Counted from the first letter of the stretch, positions 10,301 through 18,946 are shown. The stretch is DNA of 27,812 bases from JAFDZV01 sp966128725 (GCA_966128725.1 CBHYLN010000067.1:1-27812), one strand, 5' to 3'. Notes: generated by a model not told the origin, from the sequence alone. Translations and numbers: made by a program.

Positions 10301-13300
10301 ACACAGTACTGGTGGATCACTACGCTGCAGCTTGGCACGCTGGGCATGGGCGCGTACATACGCCTGCGGCAGACCGTCTCCGTGCTGGCCGGTGTGACGG
10401 CAACGGCACAGACCGCCTACAGCGATGTTACCGGCCTGCCGACATCGGCAACGGAATACAACTATCTGGCCGATGGATCGCTTGCGGCCACCACCACGAC
10501 CTTCACGTACTTCTGGCAGAAGTACGACCCCACACGCAGCCTGAACCTGCTGACGCCGGTGGTGGAAACGCTGGTGCAGGCGATCACTTCGCCGCTGGTG
10601 ACGCCAACGGCAACCACCGTGAGCGACAGCGTTGTCACCTGGAAGGACAACTGGGGATTTGGCGCCGGGCAATGGGCGCCATACCAGACGTTCCGCTCAA
10701 CCAGCGCAACCGCGCCGGCGTTCAACAACTGGAACGGCGGCACGCCGGCCACGGGTTGGCTGCTGACCGGCACGGTAACGGCGCGCGATGCGTACGGGAT
10801 GGTGATCGCGCTGCGGAACGTGGACACAGCGGTGGCATCCACCATCTACGACCGCGACCGCCTGAAGACTGTTGCGGCCGGCGCCAACGCCGACGTCATG
10901 GCCGGCGAACTGAGTTACCTGGGATTTGAACCGTACGAAACGAACAACGGCTGGGGCTGGACCGGCGCGGGCGCGCTGTGGGATTTCGTGACCACAACGG
11001 ACTACCACACCGGCACGCAATCGCTGCTGATACCGCCGGTGCCGGCGGCCACAACCGGGCCGGCCCTGATAACGCAGCCCGCAAACCAGCAGGCGGCGTA
11101 TGTGTTCAGTTGCTGGGGGGTGGTTGCGCCAACGTTTGGCGGCGGCACCGCGCAATGGAGCATCGCGGTGATGAAGGCGGCCGACAACACGGCCGTAAGC
11201 GGCGCGGTTGCGCCGATCGACATGTCCGGCGCGCGCAACACCTGGACGTATTTCCAGAAGGTGATCGACCTGCCCGCGATCCGCACGGCGGCCGGCCTGC
11301 CGGCCGACACGGCGCTGTATCTGGTGATCCAGGGAAGCAATACGGGCACGGGATACTGTTATGCCGATGAGCTGCGGTTCTCGCCGCTGGCGAGCGTGTT
11401 CGCGGCAACGGTGTACGATCCGCTTACGCAGCTTCCCACGGCGCAGATCGGCACCGACGGGCAATCAATCCGCACGGTGTACGATGGCTGCCAGCGCGCG
11501 TTTGCCTCGGTTGGCCCGTTGGAGCGTGTCAACTCGATCACCGCCACATCCTTCTCGCGTGCGCTTACCGACACCGACACGTTCGACCCCAGCTTCCCGA
11601 ACAGCGTGCTCACGCTTTCCACGGCCGACACCAGCAGCTACGAGGACTTCCACAATCCCAATCCGGCCGATTGGATACTTACCCCATCGGCGCAATGGAG
11701 CCTTGGCGGCGGCGCGTTGCAGTACACGGGCACCAGCGGAACGATACTGGAGGCGACGGCCGTGCTGAACGCCACGGCCCTGCGGAACTTCGCGGCCAGC
11801 GTGCGCGTGAAGCGCACCCCCGGCGACACGCTTGCTAGCGTTGGGCTGGGCGACGGCTACACGTACATGCTGTGGGTGGAGGATTCGGTAAAGGCGTGGC
11901 GGTTGGTGCAGGACACGGGGTCAACAACCGTTGTGCTGGCCGAGAACGACTGGCTGGGGTTCAACGAGGAGTGGATATTCACGATCGTGGAGAACTTCGT
12001 GACCTGTTATGCCGGGGGCGTGGAGATATTCTCGGCCGCGACTACCGCGCCCGCCACGCCGCCCGCCAATTACGGTCGGGTGACGCTTTCGCTGGACCAG
12101 CCCGGCTGGTTCGACGATCTTCTGGTGCTGGCAAATCCGCAGGTCTCGGTGGCGTTCGCCGACGGCATGGGCAACAGCACGCAGCAGATCAGCATCGAGC
12201 GCAAAAGCACCACGCCAACCACATCCTACCCAACGCTCAGTTCAGGGCAGTTCCTGGATTCGCTGGGGCGTACGTCGGTGGTGCGCAACTCGCTGACATC
12301 GCCGGTAAGCACGGCAACACCGGTGGTTGTGGCGCTTGCCGCCGCCGAGGACGACCAGCCGCCGCCCACGCTGATCAAGGGCGCGCAGGACACGTACCTG
12401 ACCGACGAACAGGGCAACAGCCGGAATATCACGCAGTACCTTGCGGGCGGCGCCGACGGCAAGGAATACACGGCGTACACGTACGAGCTTTCGCCGCTGG
12501 GCCGCGTGCTGACCATGGTGGCGCCGCACCCTGCCGCCGCCGACGCGACGTTGTACACGGCAACCAACACGTATGGCGGCTCGGCAACGCTGGGTGGCCC
12601 CGTCACCGCGCAAGGCCCGGGAAATCTGTTCTACGTGTCGGCACGCAGCGCCATCCAGAGCGCCAACGCCGACGACACCGAGCGCATGAGGATCGACCGC
12701 ACAACAACCACGGATATCGCCGGGCGTATGCTTCGCGTATCGCTTGGATGGGCACGGCTTCAGAAGACCGGCGGAACGTTCACCGTGGCGGAGCAGGGCA
12801 TCAGCCGCATCACGGAATATCAGTACGACACGGCCGGCAACCTTGTAACGGTACGGCCGCCGAACTGGTTTGCCCCGCCCGGTGGATCAACGGCAGGCTC
12901 GTGGGCGGTACAGTCCACGTACACCTTCGAGGGGTGGCTGGCATCGCGCACCACGCCCGACGCCGGAACCACACGTTACCTGTACGACAACGCCGGCCGC
13001 CTCCGATTCTGGATGGACGCGAACGGCGCGGCGGCATCGCCCAACATCGTGACCTACAACAAGTACGACACACTGGGCCGCACGGTGGAGACCGGATACA
13101 TCCAGGACGCGAACTACAACTGGGGCGCGAACGGCGCGGCGCTGGCCGCCAAGGCAAACACGCCGGCCTTCCCCATTGTGGACCCCGCGCAGAGCAGCGA
13201 CCCGAACTACGCCGCCGGCGCGTGGGCCAAGCTGTGGACGTACGATTTCAACGGCGACGTGAACGCGCTGTACCTGATTGGCCGCCTGTGGCAGACCGCG

Positions 13301-16132
13301 ATCAACAACGGCGCCAGCCCGGACTACGAACGGCTTGCGTACGATGCCTCCGGCAACATCACAACGCGCACAACCCGCGTAAACGGGTATGCCGCAACCG
13401 ACTACTCGTTCGGCTACACGTACAACAACCAGAACGCGGTGGCCACGATCACGTATCCGGACCTTGCCGGAACCGGATCGCCGACAATCGTGGGGTACAC
13501 GTACGACCGGCTGGGCCGGACCGCGTCGGTGGACCGCGTGCAGCCGCCCCCCGCGGCAACAACGGACATCGGCTACTACGCCACATACGGCTATAACTAC
13601 CAGGGCGCGCTGGCCACCGAAACGATGAACAACGGCACGGGCGCCACCACGCCGATACCCCGCACGTTCAACTACGACGAGCGCGGCCTGCTGACGGAGA
13701 TCGATGATTCGTACATGAACGAGACGCTGGCGTACAACGCCGGCTACAACAACCGCGCGTATTTCACCGGGCAGATTGCCGCAACAACCGTGCAGTACAA
13801 GTCCTCGGCCGCGTGGGCAACGCCGCCGGCGCCGTACACGTACCGGTACAACTACGACACCGTGGGCCAGCTCACCGTGGCGCAGTGCGACATGGGCGAC
13901 AGCATGTCCATACAGGTTGGGACCAACGGGGCCGGCGGCTACGACGCCAACGGCAATATCCTGGCGATGACACGCGGCGCCACGGCAAACAGCTACAGCT
14001 ACACCACCGTGGGCGACGCACCGCCCATCAACAACAGGGTGCGCAGCCTTACCAGCGCGGTGAACGTGGCGATGAATTTCGACACCGGAACGCCCAGCGG
14101 CGACTGCCTTGGCGACTGGTGCTGGTACGCGAACAACGGCGGCCCCTCCGGGCCGTCGCTCAGCACCAACAACCCGCACTCGGCGCCCAACTGCCTGTTG
14201 ATGCCGGGCGGAAGCCTGGGGCACTACAATGTGCTGGCCTACACGAACTATCTGGCGCCGCTGGGCAACTACACGCTGCAATACTGGAGCCGCACCGACG
14301 CCGGCTTTGCCACGGCGATCGGGCCTGCCGGATGGTATCTGACGCTGTACGGAACGGCCGGCGCGCTGGCCGAGGTGCTGGTGAAATCGGTGGGCGCATC
14401 GGATGCGTGGACAGAGGGTAACACACCGATCGACATGGCGGCGATTGTGGCATCGCTGGGGCTTGGCGCAACCGTGAGTTATGCAACGCTGGAGCTGCGC
14501 AATTACAAGCGCGCCAGCGGTCCGCAGACTGGCCCGGCGCTGTACGCCGACGATATCTCGCTGACCGCGTCGCAGGCCACGCCCAACTACGGCTACAACA
14601 ACAACGGCGCGATAACGCAGGCGATGGCGCGTGACCTGTACGCCATCACCTACGGCACCACCACCGGGCTTACCGCATCGGTGCAGATCGGGAGCGCAAC
14701 CGGCAACCGCGCGGCGTATGCCTACGGCGCCGCCGACCAACGAACGCTTGCCGTGCTTGCCAGCGCCGACGGCTCGCAGACCTACAGCAAAAGCGTGCAG
14801 CTTACCGGCGGCAACATCCGCCCGCTGGCGGACCAGACGGTGAGCACCGCGACCACAACCACGTACTACGTGTACGGACCAACGGGCATCATCGCGATGC
14901 TGCGCGGCAGCGATGCACAGTATCTGCTGAGCGACCACCTTGGCTCGACCCGCGTGGCGGTGAAATCCGCGACCGGCGAGGCGGCATCGGCACTGGATTA
15001 CCTGCCGTTCGGCGGCGAGTGGCGCAGCAGCGGCGTGCCCGCCACCCCCTATCTGTATACGGGCCAGCAGTACGACCCCGAGACCGAGCTGTACAACTAC
15101 GGCGCGCGGTTGTACGACACCGATCTTGCGCGGTTCTACGCCACCGATCCGGCGGCGCAATACGCCAGCCCGTACGTGTACGTGGGCAACGACCCCGTGA
15201 ACATGAACGACCCCACGGGCACCATAGGCCGTTGGGCAATTGTGGGTGCCGCGGCAACGGTTCTGGGAGCGGCGGCATACGTTCAACGTTCGTGGATCGA
15301 CACGTTGTACAAGGAAATCACGAAGAACTTTTCCAGCCAGGAGGCCTGGGCCGTTGCGTCGAACTACCCGTTCACGTTCGGGCTGGCAATCCCGTGGGCC
15401 ATGCTCACGATTTACCGCCCGGTGCGCGCGGCCGTTGGACGCAAATGGGTGAACCCGCAGAAGGGCAACGCCGTGCGCCACGTAACCTGGATGATCGGCG
15501 CGCAACGATTCCCGAACGCGGAGCCAATCGCGATACCGGGCATGCTGGCATTCGCGCGGCCGCTGGAGCGCGCCGCCAGCGCCGTGGTTGGCTTTGTGCT
15601 GGGCATGCCCAGCATCCTTGGGTTTGGCGGCAGCCGCGACGAGTTCGCGATGGCGCTGGGCGAGGCACACGAGGTGGGCCGCCCGGGTGATCTGTACGAC
15701 GAATTGGCCGACCGCGTGAACAATGCCATTGCGCTGCATCTGGCGGCCACATCCAGCAAATCGGCCTCGGACCTCGCCGAAGAAGCATGGGACAGCGGCA
15801 TCCTTGCGAAGAATGCGGAGTTCGGCGACATGGCACCGCCTGTTGGGTTTACGCCGGTGCTGCCGCCGTTGCAGATACAGGAGGTGTATGAATCGTTGAT
15901 CGCCGGGATCAATTTCCTGCACGGTACGCAACAGCGCCCGCTGTTCACCGCGGAGAACGTGGCCGCGTTGCGCTGGATGCAGAGCCTTGTGGACCCCTTC
16001 GCCACCAAGGGATCGCTGGATTGGCTGGCCAGCGACACGGAATCCGGGGCGTACCCGATGGTGGATACCCCGCCGGTTCAGCGCACGGGCAAGTTCACCA
16101 TCCCGTTCGATCCGGAGCAGAATGAGCTATAA
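7355..16132 (+). CDS. SpvB/TcB-like N-terminus fused to RHS shell, with ~300-aa C-terminal effector-like domain (2925 aa)
   Basis: The start is supported by GGAG 8 bases upstream. The N-terminus (residues ~8-75: GQAGFTLPLITIPGRNG ... LGLGWLL) resembles the SpvB/TcB entry of insecticidal toxin complexes. Then come a propeller-like region (~370-805), a lectin/CBM-like sandwich (~1189-1345), a LamG-like domain (~1438-1597) and YD repeats (~1660-2618) interrupted by a second carbohydrate-binding-like sandwich (~2237-2407). The RHS core ends DPVNMNDPTG (Asp2619), the expected cleavage motif. The C-terminal domain (~2622-2925) starts with one hydrophobic segment and contains RHVTW (His2709, Trp2712), AHE (His2772, Glu2773) and DRVNN (Asp2786, Asn2789-2790). 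This spacing resembles a DUF6973-type RHS/polymorphic-toxin tail, but I cannot verify that. No signal peptide is seen and no immunity gene follows on this strand. Function as a TcB/TcC-like single-chain effector is inference. Confidence 0.9.
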   Translation: MLSTTVLTDAVGLYSGQAGFTLPLITIPGRNGLDVNVAIAYGGNVALQATTWNRTAPTGILGLGWLLANEGISAPTGQYVAPGERAFTFIGGSNGGPLVATGTDAAGRLTFALANYAFWAITYDPLRERWEIVKENGDTWIYGDTDSGRDTVQWGVAWGSWRGSSNQTVGQARIAVGWSLSEITNRYGDTIVYSYTNVDAPVSAASGLAYTQASYLASITGVGGERAVFTYGDKQSVEYQDPHTNPPPPDPYQDRFETKYLASIDITSADGESLGAFVFLYGPSPENPTFLGSGQLSKRLLLQIQRTYPGGDRMPNPTFEYYTTNAAGALYGALKTATPATGGTVTYTYGQATPACSARDLAITPPTLPGTTYSLPRFHFEDGYTVATWLATTGSTYAMQVMAYTWDGRWLAANLGTVPLANAAAYDTTTVATASELFGIYVPGQTHLFHRNVARAGQWVQPSAGSNTWFSPPIDQASATQLAAGAGYVVLLDATAGTLYRYDWNGTAWVDAVTYALNASGANAVYAVAASGTAITAVSAATGQPNGTIPNAYLMQRGASGTWATAVRALSTVPGPVTAVALFAGQAFSVLRARSVRGSTAQTTYGAFWWGANGAPIQNAVWETAVATSATAPADPVIRGSLVAVDQKTWRFNGQGWIYKDIATINPTAGQTVEFISVGFDQMLRRIHTSGATPYTFDLVTYNPATQQWGVPAGMSGTAATALFASTACNSATVPSSYVIYESALYAQNPDGTWARGTDLAGAANATDIASFQLTPTFLAYQTGSGTGTQATVVAFLHNGTVQQPPSAISLASEQIYIPGAPPSALVGATAFVTYTGTYASGPTTLKLYRAVGFGVQGTQTLPVVTQATVNTGYPQQAGVNGPVITSYAYENQAATADYFGMMPQFNKASSVAGTSNPAVAPNGTQATYFFNGLTGTGAETPLMPYPTDAARTNAPDNYSLARGTAYITTALDTAGTTVRQATQYWWITTLQLGTLGMGAYIRLRQTVSVLAGVTATAQTAYSDVTGLPTSATEYNYLADGSLAATTTTFTYFWQKYDPTRSLNLLTPVVETLVQAITSPLVTPTATTVSDSVVTWKDNWGFGAGQWAPYQTFRSTSATAPAFNNWNGGTPATGWLLTGTVTARDAYGMVIALRNVDTAVASTIYDRDRLKTVAAGANADVMAGELSYLGFEPYETNNGWGWTGAGALWDFVTTTDYHTGTQSLLIPPVPAATTGPALITQPANQQAAYVFSCWGVVAPTFGGGTAQWSIAVMKAADNTAVSGAVAPIDMSGARNTWTYFQKVIDLPAIRTAAGLPADTALYLVIQGSNTGTGYCYADELRFSPLASVFAATVYDPLTQLPTAQIGTDGQSIRTVYDGCQRAFASVGPLERVNSITATSFSRALTDTDTFDPSFPNSVLTLSTADTSSYEDFHNPNPADWILTPSAQWSLGGGALQYTGTSGTILEATAVLNATALRNFAASVRVKRTPGDTLASVGLGDGYTYMLWVEDSVKAWRLVQDTGSTTVVLAENDWLGFNEEWIFTIVENFVTCYAGGVEIFSAATTAPATPPANYGRVTLSLDQPGWFDDLLVLANPQVSVAFADGMGNSTQQISIERKSTTPTTSYPTLSSGQFLDSLGRTSVVRNSLTSPVSTATPVVVALAAAEDDQPPPTLIKGAQDTYLTDEQGNSRNITQYLAGGADGKEYTAYTYELSPLGRVLTMVAPHPAAADATLYTATNTYGGSATLGGPVTAQGPGNLFYVSARSAIQSANADDTERMRIDRTTTTDIAGRMLRVSLGWARLQKTGGTFTVAEQGISRITEYQYDTAGNLVTVRPPNWFAPPGGSTAGSWAVQSTYTFEGWLASRTTPDAGTTRYLYDNAGRLRFWMDANGAAASPNIVTYNKYDTLGRTVETGYIQDANYNWGANGAALAAKANTPAFPIVDPAQSSDPNYAAGAWAKLWTYDFNGDVNALYLIGRLWQTAINNGASPDYERLAYDASGNITTRTTRVNGYAATDYSFGYTYNNQNAVATITYPDLAGTGSPTIVGYTYDRLGRTASVDRVQPPPAATTDIGYYATYGYNYQGALATETMNNGTGATTPIPRTFNYDERGLLTEIDDSYMNETLAYNAGYNNRAYFTGQIAATTVQYKSSAAWATPPAPYTYRYNYDTVGQLTVAQCDMGDSMSIQVGTNGAGGYDANGNILAMTRGATANSYSYTTVGDAPPINNRVRSLTSAVNVAMNFDTGTPSGDCLGDWCWYANNGGPSGPSLSTNNPHSAPNCLLMPGGSLGHYNVLAYTNYLAPLGNYTLQYWSRTDAGFATAIGPAGWYLTLYGTAGALAEVLVKSVGASDAWTEGNTPIDMAAIVASLGLGATVSYATLELRNYKRASGPQTGPALYADDISLTASQATPNYGYNNNGAITQAMARDLYAITYGTTTGLTASVQIGSATGNRAAYAYGAADQRTLAVLASADGSQTYSKSVQLTGGNIRPLADQTVSTATTTTYYVYGPTGIIAMLRGSDAQYLLSDHLGSTRVAVKSATGEAASALDYLPFGGEWRSSGVPATPYLYTGQQYDPETELYNYGARLYDTDLARFYATDPAAQYASPYVYVGNDPVNMNDPTGTIGRWAIVGAAATVLGAAAYVQRSWIDTLYKEITKNFSSQEAWAVASNYPFTFGLAIPWAMLTIYRPVRAAVGRKWVNPQKGNAVRHVTWMIGAQRFPNAEPIAIPGMLAFARPLERAASAVVGFVLGMPSILGFGGSRDEFAMALGEAHEVGRPGDLYDELADRVNNAIALHLAATSSKSASDLAEEAWDSGILAKNAEFGDMAPPVGFTPVLPPLQIQEVYESLIAGINFLHGTQQRPLFTAENVAALRWMQSLVDPFATKGSLDWLASDTESGAYPMVDTPPVQRTGKFTIPFDPEQNEL

Positions 16133-16187
16133 CATGGGCCGAGGGATAACACGGGCAGGCGCGGCGAAACGAACTGTGGAATGTTGA

Positions 16188-16835
16188 TCAGTGGCCGTAC
16201 CGTACCAGCACACAGGTGAACAGCGGCGTGGTTGCTTTCACGATGTACCCCAACGACCGGGCGAACCATATGTCGTTCACGGTTATCGTCTCCCGGTTGT
16301 GGGCATCGTGGGCACTGTGACGTTCCTGCGTGTGCGTTTGCACGTGGCGGCACCGCAGGGTATCACCGGCAACAACGATTGGCTCCTCGCCTACGTACGT
16401 TGCCCAACGCTGTATGGTGATCGTGTCGGGGACGCTGCCTTGCCGGGAGCCAGTCCGAACTGCGATGAACAGCTCCGGTTCGGCAATCCGTGTTTGCATT
16501 CCGCCAACGGGAATGCGTATCGCGGGCAGTCGCGAGTATACCGCGAACCCATCCTTCAGCCAGACATCACCATCACGTTCGAAGAACACGGCGTATTGCG
16601 AATCCGTACCACGCCGAACGTATACCTTGTTCCGTTGTTGATCGTCCCACGACAACACCTTCAGAATACTGTCGGTAAAGGTCCAGGCTCCGCCCCCTGC
16701 TCGAACACAGGAATACGAGAACCAACTGCCCGCCCTTGGCAGTGCGGTACCGCGCTCGGGCACGTTTTGCCCGGGGGCCGCAGCCACCAGAAGCAAACCG
16801 ATAAACAGCGCACATATCTGCAGGCGGATTATCAT
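16188..16835 (-). CDS. Secreted protein of unknown function (215 aa)
   Basis: I chose the ATG at 16835 because it begins a clear signal peptide: Met-Ile-Ile-Arg, a hydrophobic core (ALFIGLLLVAAA), then PGQ, with cleavage expected near residue 20-22. A longer in-frame reading up to 17348 exists but overlaps the methyltransferase gene and gives low-complexity sequence. The mature part alternates short beta-like stretches and has three cysteines, a His-rich segment (THTQERHSAHDAHN) near residue 170 and an aromatic-hydrophobic end. I recognise no family. It runs convergently to the large RHS gene with 55 bases between stops, so it is not a canonical same-strand immunity gene. No Shine-Dalgarno site is obvious. 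Its start lies 136 bases after the methyltransferase stop, so the two could share a transcript. Confidence 0.7.
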   Translation of the reverse strand: MIIRLQICALFIGLLLVAAAPGQNVPERGTALPRAGSWFSYSCVRAGGGAWTFTDSILKVLSWDDQQRNKVYVRRGTDSQYAVFFERDGDVWLKDGFAVYSRLPAIRIPVGGMQTRIAEPELFIAVRTGSRQGSVPDTITIQRWATYVGEEPIVVAGDTLRCRHVQTHTQERHSAHDAHNRETITVNDIWFARSLGYIVKATTPLFTCVLVRYGH

Positions 16836-16971
16836 GATCGGATGTTTGGCTGATGATCGGCGTTGGAGTTTTTCTCGCTGGCATAACGCCCCAATCGGCG
16901 TTCGTACCAGCCAACGCATGAGGCCCTTCGCCCTAACGGGCATCGCCGCCCGCAACGCCGCGCCAATGGCG

Positions 16972-17667
16972 CTACACACGAGCCTCGGCGTACCACGAGC
17001 CAACGGCCGGTTGGCCAGTGTAGTTGGGGCCAACCGAGTCATCAGCGCCGAGGTACACAAACGGGAACACAACCGTGCGTGCGCCGGAACAACGAACCAG
17101 ATGCGTGGTGGCGCTGTAGCCAAGCCCTGCGGCCCGCAGGGCTTGCGCGAACCGGCGCGGGTTGGGCGCCCCATGCAACAGCAGGTTGCCCAGGTCGAGA
17201 TTCGCCAGGAACAGGCCATCGGGCGCCAGCCACGAGCAGACACGCGCAATGATGCCGAGCTTGTCGCCAAGGTAATGAAGGCCGTGAACGCAGGTGATGA
17301 GATCGAATCGTTGGCCGGGCTCCCAGGCCGCGACGTCGGCATCCACAAGCCTCGGGCGGGTTACGCCGGCAGGCAACGGATCGAAGTACGGCACCAGATC
17401 GATGCCCACCAGGTCAACAGTGGTTCCGGTATCAGCCGCGCTGAAATGAGTGGCCGCCTCGACAAGCGCACGCGCGCGGCCGCAGCAGATATCCAGCCAC
17501 GCGGCCGAGCCGTGGCTGGCCAGCCGTTCGGTGAGAAACGCAATCGGATTCAGGCCCAGATCGCGCCGGTAACTGTTGGGGCCGGCGCACCCACGCTCCC
17601 GGTTCATAGCGTTGTTGGCTACCACAGGCGAGTTGGCCAGATCGGTATCGGATAGCAGCGAATCCAT
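16972..17667 (-). CDS. Class I SAM-dependent methyltransferase (231 aa)
   Basis: The Rossmann-type methyltransferase pattern is clear. Motif I is WLDICCGRAR (residues ~57-66; the usual D-x-G-C-G-x-G appears as D-I-C-C-G-R-A). The acidic end of strand 2 is VGIDL (Asp90). Motif III is the LVDADV segment (~108-112), motif IV is FDLITCVHGLHYL (~121-133) and the post-IV strand is APDGLFLANLD (~148-158). These features are typical of small-molecule or generic methyltransferases; the acceptor substrate cannot be told. The Met at 17667 was chosen because residues before it look like untranslated sequence, though no Shine-Dalgarno site is visible there; a later ATG at 17607 is possible. It is transcribed away from the small Cys-rich genes and precedes the secreted unknown on the same strand. 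Confidence 0.82.
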   Translation of the reverse strand: MDSLLSDTDLANSPVVANNAMNRERGCAGPNSYRRDLGLNPIAFLTERLASHGSAAWLDICCGRARALVEAATHFSAADTGTTVDLVGIDLVPYFDPLPAGVTRPRLVDADVAAWEPGQRFDLITCVHGLHYLGDKLGIIARVCSWLAPDGLFLANLDLGNLLLHGAPNPRRFAQALRAAGLGYSATTHLVRCSGARTVVFPFVYLGADDSVGPNYTGQPAVGSWYAEARV

Positions 17668-17959
17668 GGCGCAAGATATGGCGCACGCGCCACTATTGTC
17701 TTCCAGACCGGTGCGGTCGCACGGGCCTGCCCGCTGGGCAGCACGCGGCTCACCGGCTCGCAACCACACGGATACCAGCCACATTCTTTGCCCTGCATGT
17801 CCAATTCCCACCCTCCGATCCCTCTATAAGTACTGCCGCAGGCCCCCAGCAACAGGCGTTCGCGCAATTGGGAACACATCCCCCCAATCGGGAAAGCACA
17901 TCACGATGGCGGTGCAATCGGCATATCCCATTCAACCAATTCTCACAGGAACCAGCACC

Positions 17960-18364
17960 ATGCGAAATCGTATCTCCATCGCAATTCTGGCGGCCGCGCT
18001 GTTCGCGTTCGCCGGGTTGGCCGGCGCGCCAGCCGCCAAGGCGCAGTGCCTTTCAATCAGCGTGTTCAACTTCACTGGCTGCGACCTTGCACTTTGCATG
18101 TACGATGCCAACGGCAACATTGCCTGCGTCAACATCGCGGCGGTTGGCGGCCCGTTCAACCTTCCGTTTGTTGGCCCCTTCACGCCGGTAGGTGTTATCA
18201 GTGCCGCAAAGATCCGGTATCCGTTCGCTGGCATCCCCGCATGCACGCCGTGCATCACACTGCCCGGCTCGCATGTGGTAACCGGCTGCTGCGCTCAGGT
18301 GTGTTACGATGCCATCAACTGCCGCGTCACGGTAAACCCGTGCGGCCCGCCCTGCCTGCCGTAA
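17960..18364 (+). CDS. Small Cys-rich secreted protein, first of two tandem paralogues (134 aa)
   Basis: An AGGA box lies 9 bases before this ATG, and translation from it gives a signal peptide (Arg-containing start, hydrophobic AILAAALFAFAGLAG, Ala-Lys-Ala before Gln), with likely cleavage after residue ~29. The mature part has about 12 cysteines, including a CC pair. It shares with the next gene the order TGCDL, YDA-GN, PFAG-PA, CTPC-T, CC--VCYDA--C and the exact tail NPCGPPCLP. The density of cysteines suggests an exported, disulphide-stabilised protein. I do not recognise the family and assign no function. The 292-base gap upstream is shared with the divergent methyltransferase; no confident promoter was seen in it. 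A hairpin follows 21 bases after the stop. Confidence 0.8.
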   Translation: MRNRISIAILAAALFAFAGLAGAPAAKAQCLSISVFNFTGCDLALCMYDANGNIACVNIAAVGGPFNLPFVGPFTPVGVISAAKIRYPFAGIPACTPCITLPGSHVVTGCCAQVCYDAINCRVTVNPCGPPCLP

Positions 18365-18385
18365 TCGGTGCGTAGTGATTGTCAA

Positions 18386-18423
18386 ATGCGGCAGCGCCAA
18401 TCAACGGGTTGGCACTGCCGCAT
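18386..18423 (+). repeat. Intergenic hairpin between the Cys-rich paralogues (shared palindromic element, copy 1)
   Basis: The arms at 18386-18400 and 18409-18423 pair over 9 bp, one mismatch, then 5 bp, with an 8-base loop. The core GGCAGCGCC-N12-GGCACTGCC recurs with the same 12-base spacing at 21755-21784. No T-tract follows, so it is not a classical terminator. It may be a dispersed palindromic (REP-like) element, or may shape mRNA decay between the two genes. Confidence 0.65.
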
Positions 18424-18454
18424 CAACCCCACATCTTAAATCAGGAGTATTCCC

Positions 18455-18877
18455 ATGGTTTTTATCATTCGCCGCGCATCAACAGCGCTGGCCATTGCCA
18501 CAATTGCGATGGTCGCATGTATTGCCGCTTCATCCATGCAGGCGCAGATTCTGGGCTGCACATCGCACCAGGCAATCAACAACACCGGCTGCGACCTGAA
18601 GCTGGCCCTGTACGACGCCGGCGGCAATGTATGGTCGTACTTCGTGCCGGCCGGCGGCCCAACCGTGCTGAACCAGCCGGGAACGGATTTCATCGATGCC
18701 ATCGGCATCGTAAGCGCCAACGACATCAACCACCCGTTTGCCGGCCTGCCGGCGCCCGGCTGCACGCCCTGCGTCACGATGCAGGCAGCGATGGGCACGT
18801 GCTGCGCCACGGTATGCTACGATGCCGCAACCTGCACGTTCCGCATCAACCCGTGCGGCCCGCCCTGCCTGCCGTAG
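18455..18877 (+). CDS. Small Cys-rich secreted protein, second tandem paralogue (140 aa)
   Basis: It starts behind a good AGGAG site 7 bases upstream. A signal peptide is visible (Arg-Arg, hydrophobic ALAIATIAMVACIAAS, Met-Gln-Ala before Gln), with cleavage near residue 30. The mature protein has about 10 cysteines and follows the layout of the preceding gene: NNTGCDL, YDAGGN, HPFAGLPA, CTPC, CC-TVCYDA, then the identical NPCGPPCLP end. The last ~29 bases of the two coding regions are identical, which points to tandem duplication with constraint or recent conversion at the 3' end. The central part differs, with two fewer cysteines and a Trp-Ser-Tyr-Phe stretch. The function is unknown. The pair probably forms a short operon ending at the hairpin terminator at 18947. 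Confidence 0.82.
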   Translation: MVFIIRRASTALAIATIAMVACIAASSMQAQILGCTSHQAINNTGCDLKLALYDAGGNVWSYFVPAGGPTVLNQPGTDFIDAIGIVSANDINHPFAGLPAPGCTPCVTMQAAMGTCCATVCYDAATCTFRINPCGPPCLP

Positions 18878-18946
18878 TTGGCGGCTGCAGCAGCATAAAA
18901 GCCATACGGCTGCGGCGTTCGATATCACATCCGGACAGATAATGGC

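Noticed and set aside
12887..15931. A 1014-aa minus-strand open frame opposite the second large RHS gene (and a similar one at 7274-9478)
   Set aside because: Same antisense artefact of high GC and biased third positions; the translation shows no recognisable motif.
16188..16835. The secreted 215-aa protein as immunity partner of the RHS effector
   Set aside because: It is on the opposite strand, convergent, and next to a methyltransferase. RHS immunity genes normally follow directly on the same strand.
17787..17830. Possible promoter (TTTG at 17787 and TATAAG at 17825) before the Cys-rich genes
   Set aside because: The spacing (over 30 bases) fits neither a sigma-70 nor a Bacteroidota -33/-7 promoter.
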